Under the pieces are notes generated by a model, which had not been told where the DNA came from, did no database searches, and saw only the letters and a program-made list of their open reading frames with translations. A stretch of 64,000 nt of DNA, taken from Torymus aiolomorphi (Eukaryota; Arthropoda; Insecta; Hymenoptera; Torymidae). The stretch spans positions 44,019,083-44,083,082 of the forward strand of contig CM070874.1 in the NCBI GenBank assembly GCA_036365515.1, written 5' to 3'. Below are positions 21,344 through 31,360 of the stretch, one piece after another. The position numbers and the translations under genes were made by a program. The stretch's first letter is position 1; each line of letters starts with the position of its first letter.

Positions 21344-21359
21344 GGCCCTTTTCAGGGCC
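21344..21359 (+). terminator. Histone-type 3' stem-loop of gene D
   Basis: GGCCCT-TTTC-AGGGCC has six perfect G/C-rich pairs and a TTTC loop, then ACAAATATTTCAAACGTTG. It lies 12 nt past the stop. This is the closest match to the metazoan histone hairpin (GGCTCT-TTTC-AGAGCC-ACC). A weaker copy, CGGCCTTTTCAAAG, lies near 21540. Confidence 0.85.
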
Positions 21360-21740
21360 ACAAATATTTCAAACGTTGAATAATTATTTACATTTTAATT
21401 AATATTTTTATTCTTTCAGCACTTATAGTTATAATTTATTCAGAATAAAAACTTTTAATATTTTGTTGAAATATTAGTTGCTTTTTTTTTTTAAATTATG
21501 ATTTAAAATGATTAATACGGTCTGTTGAATATAATCCATCGGCCTTTTCAAAGTAAAAACATATTATTAACTTTTAACTTTTGCTTTTGTTGTGAAAATG
21601 TTTTTTCAACATCGGCGAAGCGCTCGCCGCAAAGCTGCTGGGCGCTCGTCATTGGTATCACATTTTTTAGTGTTAATAGTTTAATTAACATAAACCTCAT
21701 ACATAAACTTAATATAGCTAATGAAAGTCATATAAATTTG
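21360..21740. other. AT-rich spacer before the right TIR
   Basis: No gene is supported. It contains the conserved ATATTTCAAACG block after the hairpin and the degenerate second hairpin near 21540. Confidence 0.45.
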
Positions 21741-22147
21741 AACTAAACTTAAAATTATTTATGCATTTATAAATAAACCTGCAAATCAATACTATACATA
21801 CCAATACTATACATATAAGCTACTAATATAGATTACCAGTTGACATATTTGTATAGAAATATATATAAAATAGGTTTATTCATGACGTATTGAATTAAAA
21901 TAGTTAAATTTTGTTAAAAAATCGCTATACATTACAACCAGTCGTTAAGTATTTATAACAAATTTGTCGGTCATAGACGTTTTAGATTTTTTTTTTTTTT
22001 TTGGCAACTATCTATAACAAATTTATACCTAAAATAAAACGATTTCATATAAATACTGCGTTTAAACAACTTTGTGGACATCGTTGTATACGACTTTTTT
22101 TTATCTCACTAGCTTGAAATAATAATAGTTTGTTGTTGAAATGTATT

Positions 22148-22163
22148 GGTTCTGAAAAGAACC
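22148..22163 (-). terminator. Histone-type 3' stem-loop of the TIR transcript (right)
   Basis: Inverted copy of the hairpin at 10091-10106, GGTTCT-TTTC-AGAACC on the minus strand. Confidence 0.75.
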
Positions 22164-22264
22164 TATGGGTACAAACATTAATTAGTAAAAAACCACAAGA
22201 CAGGACCTACAAAACATAAAGGTTCATGAAAAGATTGATTCTCTCAGTGTTTTTTTTTCAAATA

Positions 22265-23190
22265 CGCGACCGGTCATAACACCAACTGGGATTTGAAAAA
22301 CATAAGCGAGTAAAAGACCTACGCGAAAAGAGTCTCGTATTCTCAAATGTGCAGCCGGTTGTACACCTAACTGCGATTGAAAATACAAGTGAGAAAAACA
22401 TGCACGCTGAGAGTAAAAGACTTACGCGAAAAGAGTCTCGTATTCACAAATATGCAGCCGGTTAGAACACATAACTGCGATTGAAAATACGATTGAGAAA
22501 AACATGCACGCGGCGAGTAAAAGACTTACGCGAAAAGAGTCTCGTATTCACAAATATGCAGCCGGTGAGGACACCTAACTGCGATTGAAAATACGATTGA
22601 GAAAAACATGCACGCGGCGAGTAAAAGACTTACGCGAAAAGAGTCTCGTATTCACAAATATGCAGCCGGTTGTACACCTAACTGCGATTGAAAATACGAG
22701 TGAGAAAAACATGCACGTGGCGAGTAAAAGACGTACGCGAAAAGAGTATCGTGTTCTCAAATATGCAGCCGGTTGTACACCTAACTGCGATTGAAAATAC
22801 GAGTGAGAAAAACATGCACGCGGCGAGTAAAAGACGTACGCGAAAAGAGTATCGTGTTCTCAAATTTTCAGCCGGTTAAAACACCTAACTGCGATTTGAA
22901 AACATTGAAATAGCATGCGCGGAGAAAGAAAGACGCGCGCGAAAAGAGTCTCGTGTTCTCAAATTTTCAGCCGGTTAAAACACCTAACTGTTATTTGAAA
23001 ACATTGAAATAATATGCGCGGAAAAAGAAAGAAGCGCGCGAAAAGAGTTTCCCGTTCGCAGCCGGTTAAAACACCTAACTGCTATTTGAAATTACTTGTG
23101 GCGAAAGGTTACGCGAGTAAAAGACGCGCGCGAGAAGAGCCTCGTGTTCTCAAATGTGCAGCCGGTTAATACACCTAACTGTTATTTGAA
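22265..23190 (-). repeat. Right subterminal array, about 10 units of about 102 bp
   Basis: Inverted counterpart of 8355-9985 with seven fewer units. Unit text is the same (AACCGG, GTAAGT or GTACGT, pyrimidine tract plus CGCAG). Confidence 0.85.
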
Positions 23191-23318
23191 AACTACCGAG
23201 TCTATACGCGAACGCGAGGGCCCGCGTGTCGCGATCCGCGTTCAAGCACTCGCGCGAGAGAAGTGATGTCGAAGCCGCGCCGCCGCGAGTAAGTATACGT
23301 GGCCGCATCTGCTCCGTG

Positions 23319-23546
23319 CCAATCAGCGCGCTAGCCTCGGCTGCTGCGGCGGCGGCGGCGGCGCGGCGGCCGCGGCGTAGAGCTATTCCACATCAATCGG
23401 CGCGCGACCGCATCTGCTCCCGCGCCAATGTCGAGCGGCGGCGGCGACGGCGGCGAAGAGCTGCTCCGCACCAATCACAGCGTTTGCTCGAGCGGTGGCG
23501 GCAGCTCTCGCACAGCGACGTGCAGGTCCGCGCTTGGTGTATAAAA
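23319..23546 (+). promoter_or_regulatory. Promoter of gene A (right)
   Basis: TATAAAA at 23540-23546 and upstream CCAAT boxes in GCTCCGTGCCAATCAGCGCG, GCGCCAAT and GCTCCGCACCAATCA. It mirrors the left-arm promoter. Confidence 0.65.
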
Positions 23547-23582
23547 CTGGGGCGCTTTCGCGAATTCGGCACACTCGTCAAG

Positions 23583-24008
23583 ATGAGTCTGAATGTACTC
23601 TGTACAGTTGCTACAGCCGCGCTCCAGGAAATGGCTGAGTCCGAGCCTTCTCAATCACCGCTACAACCTCCGCGTCATACCTCAACATATGGCCCGGATT
23701 CTCCGGATCATATGTTGGTGTATGACGTGGAAACCCAGCGGTATATTGAGGAGCCTCGGGGTGCCCAGTCTCAGCGGCAACTGCAGCAGCAGCAGCAGCG
23801 ACAAGAACCACAGCAGCAGCAACAAGAACAGCAGCAACAACGAGAACAGCAACAGCAACAAGAAAAGCAGCCGCAGCAACAAGAACAGCTACGGCAGCAG
23901 CGGACACCTGTGGTGATCACAGTTGAATCACCCGATTCATCGCCGGAGGTCGTTTGTGTTGGGTATTACCGACCCCAGTCCGCTAAAGTTGTGCGGCAAC
24001 TGTTTTAA
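23583..24008 (+). CDS. Small Gln-rich protein A with C-terminal RQLF (right TIR copy)
   Basis: The 141-residue product appears identical to the one encoded at 7536-7961. The only amino-acid differences I saw between the two long frames lie upstream of the chosen start, in promoter DNA. Identity across 16 kb implies recent insertion or homogenisation of the two arms during replication. Both copies keep TATA box, ORF and hairpin, so gene dosage may matter. Motifs: VYDVETQRYIEEP, Gln tract, ESPDSSPEV, terminal VVRQLF. Confidence 0.75.
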   Translation: MSLNVLCTVATAALQEMAESEPSQSPLQPPRHTSTYGPDSPDHMLVYDVETQRYIEEPRGAQSQRQLQQQQQRQEPQQQQQEQQQQREQQQQQEKQPQQQEQLRQQRTPVVITVESPDSSPEVVCVGYYRPQSAKVVRQLF

Positions 24009-24026
24009 TTTCTTGTTTTATTAATC

Positions 24027-24042
24027 CGCCCTTTTCAGGGCG
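24027..24042 (+). terminator. Histone-type 3' stem-loop of gene A (right copy)
   Basis: CGCCCT-TTTC-AGGGCG followed by ACCAAAATATTTAAACGAGG, 18 nt past the stop. Confidence 0.8.
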
Positions 24043-24213
24043 ACCAAAATATTTAAACGAGGGAACTGATTATTTCTTGTATTTTTTGAATGCTTCCTAA
24101 GCCCCCCCCCTCCCCCCGGAGAATCCTCACTGAATCCGAATCCCCACGTGAGCCTGAATCCCTACGTGATCTCGAACCGCTATGTGATCTCGAACCGCTA
24201 TAGCTCATCTACT

Positions 24214-24219
24214 CATAAC
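24214..24219. repeat. Right target-site duplication CATAAC
   Basis: Exact direct copy of 7323-7328, directly outside the right TIR. Confidence 0.85.
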
Positions 24220-24700
24220 TATTCACATTTTCTATTGATAGTTCATTTCTATTGATAATTATTTTAATCACATCTGTAAAAAACATAAGAAAGAATCAAT
24301 TTTTTTAATTAAACATAATTAAAAAATTCTAAAATAAAACTTATACTTATCTGATACTATGAAATACCAAATAGATTTTTTAATTTTTAATTTATTTTAG
24401 TTATCAAGTTATATAACTAACTCTACAAAACTATAAATTACATAAACTTATTTATATTTACAAAAGTATACAATAGACCTTAGAATTTACGTATATGTGT
24501 TGTAAGATTGAAGTATACAATATAGTTAGAAGGTATGTCCTTTATGCTGACAACGTAGCTGGAACAGACTTAAGGTGTGTCTACATTATCACATGAACGT
24601 AAAGACTTCTCCCATTGGTCGTCGTAGCTCCCAACCAATGAGAGAAGTGACGCGGAACTTTGCGTGCATTCGCGACCGTCCGCGTTCAACCGCTCTTAAA
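24220..24700. other. Flanking AT-rich DNA
   Basis: Nothing was recognised except a CCAATGAGAGAAG word near 24635 that recurs near 25304. Confidence 0.4.
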
Positions 24701-25165
24701 GGTGCCTTTTCATGCGCAAAGCTAAAACGCTAAAACGCCAAAACAGTGTTGATGCATATCCACTCTATGTATGTTTTTATTCTATGACTTCTAATATGGT
24801 AAAGCTAGATAAAGTTTTAAGCGTCGACTCTCAAAAGTTAAACATAAACGAACTTTTGAGAGTCACAATCTACAAAGCAGCTTTATCAGATTTTGAAAAC
24901 ATTAACATTATTATTTAAGTGAACATTGTCATGGATTTTGAAAGAACACAGGTAAATATGAAACAATTCAACTTTTTATAATTTTATGAAATACAAAAAT
25001 ATTATTTAACCATAAATACTTTCTGGCGGTTGACGCTAAAAGTTGAGCATCAGTTCGCAGTGTCAGCCATGGATATAAAAAAAGACATAGAGTAGATACG
25101 CCACATCAAAACCATTTTGGCGTTTGAGCGTTGTAGCGTTTTAGCTTTGCGCATGAAAAGGCACC
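24701..25165. mobile_element. MITE with TIR GGTGCCTTTTCATGCGC
   Basis: The left end GGTGCCTTTTCATGCGCAAA is matched inverted at the right end (GCGCATGAAAAGGCACC at 25149-25165), and the match continues through AGCTAAAACGC. TTAA on the left and TTAG on the right suggest a piggyBac-type target, but this is uncertain. The 68-codon frame inside is not considered a gene. Confidence 0.65.
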
Positions 25166-25548
25166 ATTAGGGTAAGTCAAGAATAGATGGGTACGTGGGT
25201 TTGCGTTTATGCGTTTCGCTCACACAGCTGCTTCGAGTAGAAGTCAGGAGAGTGTACTCTAGCTAATGCCAACTGCGGAAAAAAATACAAATGGTATCTT
25301 ACCAATGAGAGAAGCGAGCGCGTGTGCCTGACCGCGGTCGAACACTGTCGAACACGGTCGTACGCGCTTAGGTAGCCCTTGCCTCACGTTTTCTACACGC
25401 GATACGTCGAAAATACTTATATCCTTTACTAAGCATTTACCTACTAATTGTAATATAAATTACTACTTTATTAGTACTACTTTCAACTGTAAAATTTTAT
25501 TATATTTCTATATGTATTGTATGTACTTTATGTATATATTTCAGAAAA

Positions 25549-25899
25549 ATGACTGAAGAGAAAAGCAAAGTTATCTGTCCTATATGTCAACTGTTATTTA
25601 TAAATTCAGTTTTTATAATAAAACATACAGAAGAAAATCATCAAAATTGTTCAGTCAATTGTAATATTTGTGGTTTAATAATGAAAAATACAAAACATTT
25701 TCAAAGACATTTAAAAACCCACAACAATACAACTACTTATTCTTGTAATGAATGTAATGCCAATTTTTATAGACATGATCAATTATTAAGACATTTACAA
25801 TGTCATGATACATCATATTTACAAATTTGCAAAATTTGTGGAAAAAAATTTAATAGAAAAGATAATTTAACAAGACATTTAAAAATGCATAAAATATAA
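25549..25899 (+). CDS. Four-finger C2H2 zinc finger protein
   Basis: The product has 116 residues. Fingers: CPICQLLF...HTEENH, CNICGLIM...HLKTH, CNECNANF...HLQCH, CKICGKKFNRKDNLTRHLKMH. The last is a canonical C2H2 finger with the usual hydrophobic residues. The protein is almost entirely fingers, with no other domain visible. The sequence directly before the ATG is TATATTTCAG/AAAA, a good splice acceptor, so the first exon(s) or 5' UTR probably lie upstream. It is likely a DNA-binding protein, host- or transposon-derived. The same acceptor-plus-ATG arrangement precedes the next gene. Confidence 0.7.
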   Translation: MTEEKSKVICPICQLLFINSVFIIKHTEENHQNCSVNCNICGLIMKNTKHFQRHLKTHNNTTTYSCNECNANFYRHDQLLRHLQCHDTSYLQICKICGKKFNRKDNLTRHLKMHKI

Positions 25900-25999
25900 A
25901 AAAAATTATTTCAATTATTTGAACGTAAAAAATACATTATAATTTAGATAATATATAGATGAAATATTCTATATAAACTGAAAATATATTTTTCAGAAA

Positions 26000-27182
26000 A
26001 TGTCTAATAAAAGGAAAAATGACAATAAGGTTACCGACGAACCAGTAGAAAAAAAGAAAAACATTATGTTTTCTTCTTCTGACTTTTTGAAATCTAAACT
26101 TATTAATGGTGATAAGTCGGCGTAAGTTTTTGATAAATTTGATTTGAATAATAAATAAAAAAAATAAATATTTTTAATATTTCTCATTTTTATTATATAG
26201 ATGTATTGTTGCTTATATTGAAGAAATATATAATGAAGTAAAATTTACAAATAAACAAAAACAAATAGACTTTAAAGTATTAAAGTTTATGGTCAATAAT
26301 AATGACGGGATACGTGTACAATGTAATATTTACAACGAAAACATAAGTACATTTCAGAATCAATTTAAATTATTTGACGTATGTAGTAATATGTATTGTA
26401 ATAAGTAAATTTTATTAATTTATATTTAAGATTTATAAATATACGTTGGAGAAAATCCTTTTAGAAAATGTTGTAGTTAATAAAGCCAAATGTTACACTA
26501 AAGGAAACGTTCCATATGATCTAAATTTACAACATTATTCTTCAATAACATCTTTTGGAGAAGTCAATATTTTCAAAAAAATAAATGCCACTGAAATTAC
26601 TTTTGAACAAATTCCAAAACAACGAGGGATAATACTTATGGATTTTACTGTTATTATTTTAAGATTTAATCATAATTACTTTAAATACTTTAATTACTTT
26701 AAAATGATCACTTTTTTTTAGAAATTAAAGGATATTTATATAGTAATTTTTATAAAAAAAATAAAAACAATGATACAGAATATAATTCTGCAATAACCAA
26801 TGGAAACTACAAATTAGAAATTGTAATAAATATAAACCAACATGAATCTTTAAACATTGAAAGGGGAACTAAAATAGATATATTAGGAGATCTACAAGAA
26901 ATTGGTAAATAATTATTTAATTTTATTATCAAATCGGAAAATCAATTACATACAAAAATTTTTATAGGTACCTCATTTATTCTAAAAATTAAATCTTTGG
27001 AAAATATAAAAGTTTTAAATGATCCAAAAATGGATCTCAATGATTTGATAAATGGTTCAGAAATATTTTTAAATGAAGTAAGATAGATAAAGAAATAAAT
27101 TTTATATTATATTTATATAAATGATTGTATAATAATTATCATATAATTATTCTTTTAGACCGAAGAAGTAGAAGAAAAATAA
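26000..27182 (+). CDS. Six-exon gene, possible OB-fold (RPA-like) protein
   Basis: Exons I can follow: 26000-26121, 26201-26378, 26431 to about 26660, about 26722-26904, 26968-27077, 27159-27182, giving roughly 260-270 residues. GT-AG boundaries keep frame at four introns; the third intron's donor is unclear. The start MSNKRKNDNK is basic and nuclear-looking. The middle (about residues 100-165: YKYTLEKILLENV, ITSFGEVNIFKKI) and a second block (KGYLYSNF, YKLEIVININ) look like beta-rich OB folds of replication protein A type. This is weak pattern recognition, not a proven match. TTTTTCAG/AAA precedes the ATG, suggesting an upstream 5' exon. Confidence 0.5.
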
Positions 27183-27650
27183 TAGTTAATATATACAAAT
27201 AAGATAAGTATATTTTGAACATATAATAATTCATAAAAGTGAAAAAACAAAATGATAAAAAAAACAAATAGGAAATACTGTTACAACATTTATATGATTT
27301 TACAATTTTCATTAATCTTTATGGAATCATACCTAATAAATTTTATATAATGTTCAAAAATGAACCTGGAAAACAAATAAAAAAGGATACATAAATGTAT
27401 AATCCTTGAAAGTTATCAAAATGAACATAAAAAACTATTAAATGATTTCTATAACGATTTATTAAATAAAATTAAATTAAAATATAATATATTTCATTTC
27501 CTTTGTCATTTATTTAAATAAATATACAGAATATAGATAACATAATTCTCTTTATATTCTTTGAAAATAATATTCATTTATTATTTTTCAGTCAATTATA
27601 ATAAACAATTACAATTGAAATTCAAGAAACAATTATAGTAAATAAGAAAG
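27183..27650. other. AT-rich DNA
   Basis: No gene or repeat was recognised. Confidence 0.4.
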
Positions 27651-27757
27651 GAACAGTGGTGTAGGGCTATTGGCGAAGGATACCACTTAAAATAAAAATC
27701 CAACGCGTTTATGAACAGTACCCCTAGGGTGACGTGGAAAACTGTTCTTTCATTTTG
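27651..27757 (+). repeat. Hairpin module, copy 1
   Basis: The module contains GGGCTATTGGCGAAGGATAC and GTACCCCTAGGGTGACGTGG. Its outer arms GAACAGT and ACTGTTC pair. From TAGGGCTATTGG onward it is repeated in direct orientation at about 33794-33889. Confidence 0.7.
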
Positions 27758-27779
27758 TCAATAAATTAAGGGATTATTA

Positions 27780-28166
27780 TTTCTATTTCATAAAATTCCC
27801 TCCTTAATTTTGTAGTTCCTCCTTAAAATAGAAGTCAAATTCCAACCGCTCAACTTTTAGAGTTAATTTTCTGAGTTGAAAGCTTTTTTTAACGATAATT
27901 TATAAAAAAAAAAACGTTCACCGCTGTCACTGTATAGTCCCTGCTTAATTTTGTAGTTCCTTCTTAAAATAGGAAATTCCAATTCCTCAGCTTTTCTTTT
28001 CCATATCCTCTTTAATTGTATTGTATACTTATTGTACCTTCTACTTTATGTATATCTTTTAAATGAGTTATAGATATTTCGTCCATATTAATTTTTGTAT
28101 CGAAAAATCTATATTGTTTTAGAGATTATCAAATTAGGTACTATAATAATAAAATTAATAATACTA
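27780..28166. repeat. Repeated TTAATTTTGTAGTTCC family segment
   Basis: Two units of TTAATTTTGTAGTTCC(T/C)CCTTAAAATAG occur here, and related units lie at about 33350-33670 on the other side of the 5.2-kb element. The element therefore inserted into a pre-existing repeat. Confidence 0.5.
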
Positions 28167-29436
28167 CCCTGTTGAAAACCACAGATAAAATCCAATAAAA
28201 TTTTCAAACGCTCTATTAGGTCTCCAATAAAAAATTTTATCTGGTTCTATCTGCACAATCATTTTACCTGCCTTTATAGAAATAAATCAATAAGAAAATA
28301 TGAACAAAGACAAATTAGGAATTTTATAAGATTTTACGTATAGAAAATGTATCGGAAGTTATAAGATTATTATTTTTATATGAGTTTATATGTCCTACTG
28401 CCATTACATTTTATAAGTTTTTATAGGTTAAGAACGAATTATTAGTTATATAAAAATTTATCAGCATAAACGGATAATAATTTTATTGAGTTTTATAGTA
28501 CTAAAAATGTTTGTTTTTTATAAGATTGTTTATATAAAACTTTTATCATTTTTTATGAGGGAAGTACTTCAATATATATTAATAAGCAACAATTGTAATT
28601 GACTTATACGAAATTTATTGTCTTGAATAGAATATATATAATAGAAAGAATTATTTTTTCAAAATTTATATATTTATCAGAAATAATTATTCTATATGTA
28701 GATATAGAAAAATCCAGGTGCAGAAACCGTATGTTTACATATAAAACTAGCCATTTATTATAATTTATGGGACATGACTAATTGATTTTCTTTTATGAAT
28801 GTTAATCGTAAATAAATAAAGTTATCGTATTTTATGGGAAAAAATCATTGCCAGCATGATGGTGAGCCTAACAAAAATGTGCCATCATTTATTTATTTTT
28901 TCTACTATAGCTCTATTCATACTCGATTTTTTATCTGAGTTTATCGTATCTCTACGTGATTTGTTGGGTACATGTGAATGATTTTTATCGTACAATACGT
29001 ATAGAATTTAAACATATTTTTAGGATTCTTATTAAGTTTTACTAGTGAATAAAACTAACACAATCCTATTTTATTTTAAATATTTAAGTTTTAAATTTAA
29101 TGAACTTTTATCATTACAAATACTTTAACTGATCTATTCTTATACTATTTTTTATCCGTATTTATCGTATCGATACATGAAGTACTACTGGGCATGTATG
29201 GTTGATTTCTATTGGGCAATATGTGTAATAAATTTTAATCGAAGAAGTATAAAATTTAAAAAATATTATTAGGATTCGTAATAAGTTTTATGAGTTGATA
29301 AAACTTACGCAATCATATTTTGTGGGATTGTATAAGTTCTACAGAATGACATACATAAAATTTCAATTAAGCATTTATCTTGATAAATGTTTCAATACCT
29401 AGCTATCCTTACTATATGTCATACCGTATATATATT

Positions 29437-29612
29437 TATAGCACGGTGTGACCTAAGTCCGCACTTAAGTCACGCCTATCCGTGACTTAAGTAGTCGATT
29501 ATTGCACGGTGTTTATCGCACTCGCTACGCTCGTGCGCTAACCTCACCGTGTAAAAATGGACTGCTTAAGGCACGAATAGGCGTGACAGCGGACTTAGGT
29601 AAACGTGCTATA
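29437..29612. repeat. Palindromic hairpin element 1
   Basis: The arms pair over about 60 bp (TATAGCACGG... with ...CGTGCTATA). The loop contains TATCGCACTCGCTACGCTCG, itself centred on the palindrome CGAGCGTAGCGAG. Confidence 0.75.
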
Positions 29613-29615
29613 AAA

Positions 29616-29743
29616 TAGTATACGATACTTATCACTTCAGTGGCCCATCGTACGACATGAATTATCGCCCTCGCTACGCTCGGGCGCTAACTTCATGCCG
29701 TGCAATAATGGGCCACTTAAGTCACAAGTATCGTAATGTACTA
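29616..29743. repeat. Palindromic hairpin element 2
   Basis: The arms TAGTATACGATACTT and AAGTATCGTAATGTACTA pair, continuing into GTGGCCCAT/ATGGGCCAC. The loop carries TATCGCCCTCGCTACGCTCG, nearly the same as in hairpin 1 although the arms differ. Confidence 0.75.
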
Positions 29744-29812
29744 ATATATACGTGTGAACTGTTGCGCACGTGTAAGAGATTTTTATTGTGTATTTCAATA
29801 CATGAATTTTCA

Positions 29813-29843
<31 letters not shown>

Positions 29844-29859
29844 TGGAGTACTGCACCTG

Positions 29860-31360
29860 TGTGTAATTAATTTTTATCGTAGTAATCCTATAAAATATAC
29901 TTAAATAATCCCAAAAAATAGATTTGTATAACTTTTATCTTCCCGTAAAACTTAATAAGAATCTTAATAATATTTTTCTATCCTATACGCATTGTCTGAT
30001 AAAAATGAATAACACGTAGGTGCAGTACTGCATGTATAGGGTAGTGGCACTAGTGGTCGGCCATACCCTAGTGGTCGGACATTTTCGTTGTAACAGTTAC
30101 ACAAAAATAAAATTTGCTAAACTAATAAGTCGTATAGTAAAGTAGACGTTATTTGCTTAGCGATCGCCCCATCAAAGTTTCAAATCTTTCATTTATTTTA
30201 ATTGAGGATCGTGAAAGAAAAAGTGTCCGACAACTAAATTAGATGTCCGACCACTGGTGCCGTTACCCTATATGTATAGATAAACTCCAATAAAAAATGG
30301 TGTAATACTGCATGCAGTACTGCACTATGTAATTAATTTTTATCGGACAATGCGTATAGGATTGAAAAATATTATTAGGATTCGTATCAAGTTTTACTGG
30401 AAGATAAAAATTACACAATCCTATTTTTGAGAATTATTTAAGTACTATAAGGAGTAAACGTAAATTTAAAGTAAACGTAAGAATTTCTCAGATTGCATGT
30501 AAAATGTCACCCGAGCCAAAGGCGAGGGTGACAAACATGTGATCTGAGGCCTTCTTTATTTGCTACCGTGATGCGTATACGATTTTTCTGCTGGACGTGG
30601 CCGAAAATACAACCTTTGCGATTTATCGGACATTACGTATAGAATTGAACAATAAGGTTTCTTATTCAATTTTGCGGGTAGATAAATATACGCAGTCCTA
30701 TTTTATAGACTTGTATAAGTATAATCCTATAAAATATACTTAAATAATTCTATATTAAAATAGGGTTGTGTAAGTTATCTCTACCCGTAAAACGACCCCT
30801 AATAAGAACCCTAATAATATTTTCAATACGCATTGTCCGATAAAAATTAATTACACAGGTGCAGTACTGCATGTATAAAAAGATAATCTCCAATAAAAAA
30901 TGGTGTAATACTGCATGCAATATACACCATTTTTACACCTGTGTAATTAATTTTCATCGTACAATACTTATAGAATTGAAAAATATTATAAGGTTTCTTA
31001 TTAAGTTTTGCGGGTAGATAAAACTTACACGATCCTATTTTAGAGAATTATTTAAGTAAACCTATAAAATAGGATTGTTTAAGTTTCCTCTACCCGTAAA
31101 ACTTAATAACAATCCCAATAATATTTTCTATACGCATTGTCCGATAAAAACTAATTACACAGAAACAGTGTGTAATTAAGTTCTATCGGACAATGCATAC
31201 AGAATTGAAATAGAATATTACGCATAACGGGAGTAAAAGTAAAGAATTTCCCAGATTGCATGTAAAAGGATTGAGTAAGTTACCTCTACCCGTAAAATAT
31301 AATCAGAACTCTAACAATATTTTTCAATTCTATACGTATTGTGCGATAAAAATGAATTGT
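29860..31360. repeat. Cluster of inverted 130-160 bp repeats
   Basis: A unit containing TGTAATTAATTTTTATCG, GACAATGCGTATAG, ATATTATTAGG and GGTAGATAAAA recurs at least five times in alternating orientation. GTGCAGTACTGCA words lie at the junctions. No protein coding was found. Confidence 0.6.

Larger units (their letters stand above)
7329..24213. mobile_element. Complete 16.9-kb giant-TIR element encoding a protein-primed DNA polymerase
   Basis: The left end AGTAGATGAGCTATAGCGG and the right end CCGCTATAGCTCATCTACT are exact inverted copies. The 6-bp direct repeat CATAAC flanks both (7323-7328 and 24214-24219). A 6-bp duplication, ends starting with AG, long TIRs, about 17 kb length and a viral-type PolB are the hallmarks of Polinton/Maverick elements. 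Unlike those, no integrase, packaging ATPase, protease or capsid gene is visible. The content is PolB (minus), four small histone-like-architecture genes, an 18/24-bp satellite and subterminal arrays. It may be a capsid-less Polinton derivative or a separate class of self-replicating element. Intact ends, near-identical TIR genes and a perfect target duplication suggest fairly recent insertion. Confidence 0.85.
21741..24213. repeat. Right terminal inverted repeat, 2.47 kb
   Basis: Inverted copy of 7329-10510. Differences are mainly array copy number (about 10 units against 17) plus scattered substitutions. Gene A proteins encoded by the two arms appear identical. Confidence 0.9.

Noticed and set aside
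7329..24213. LTR retrotransposon interpretation of the long terminal repeats
   Set aside because: The repeats are inverted, not direct, and there is no gag or RT inside.
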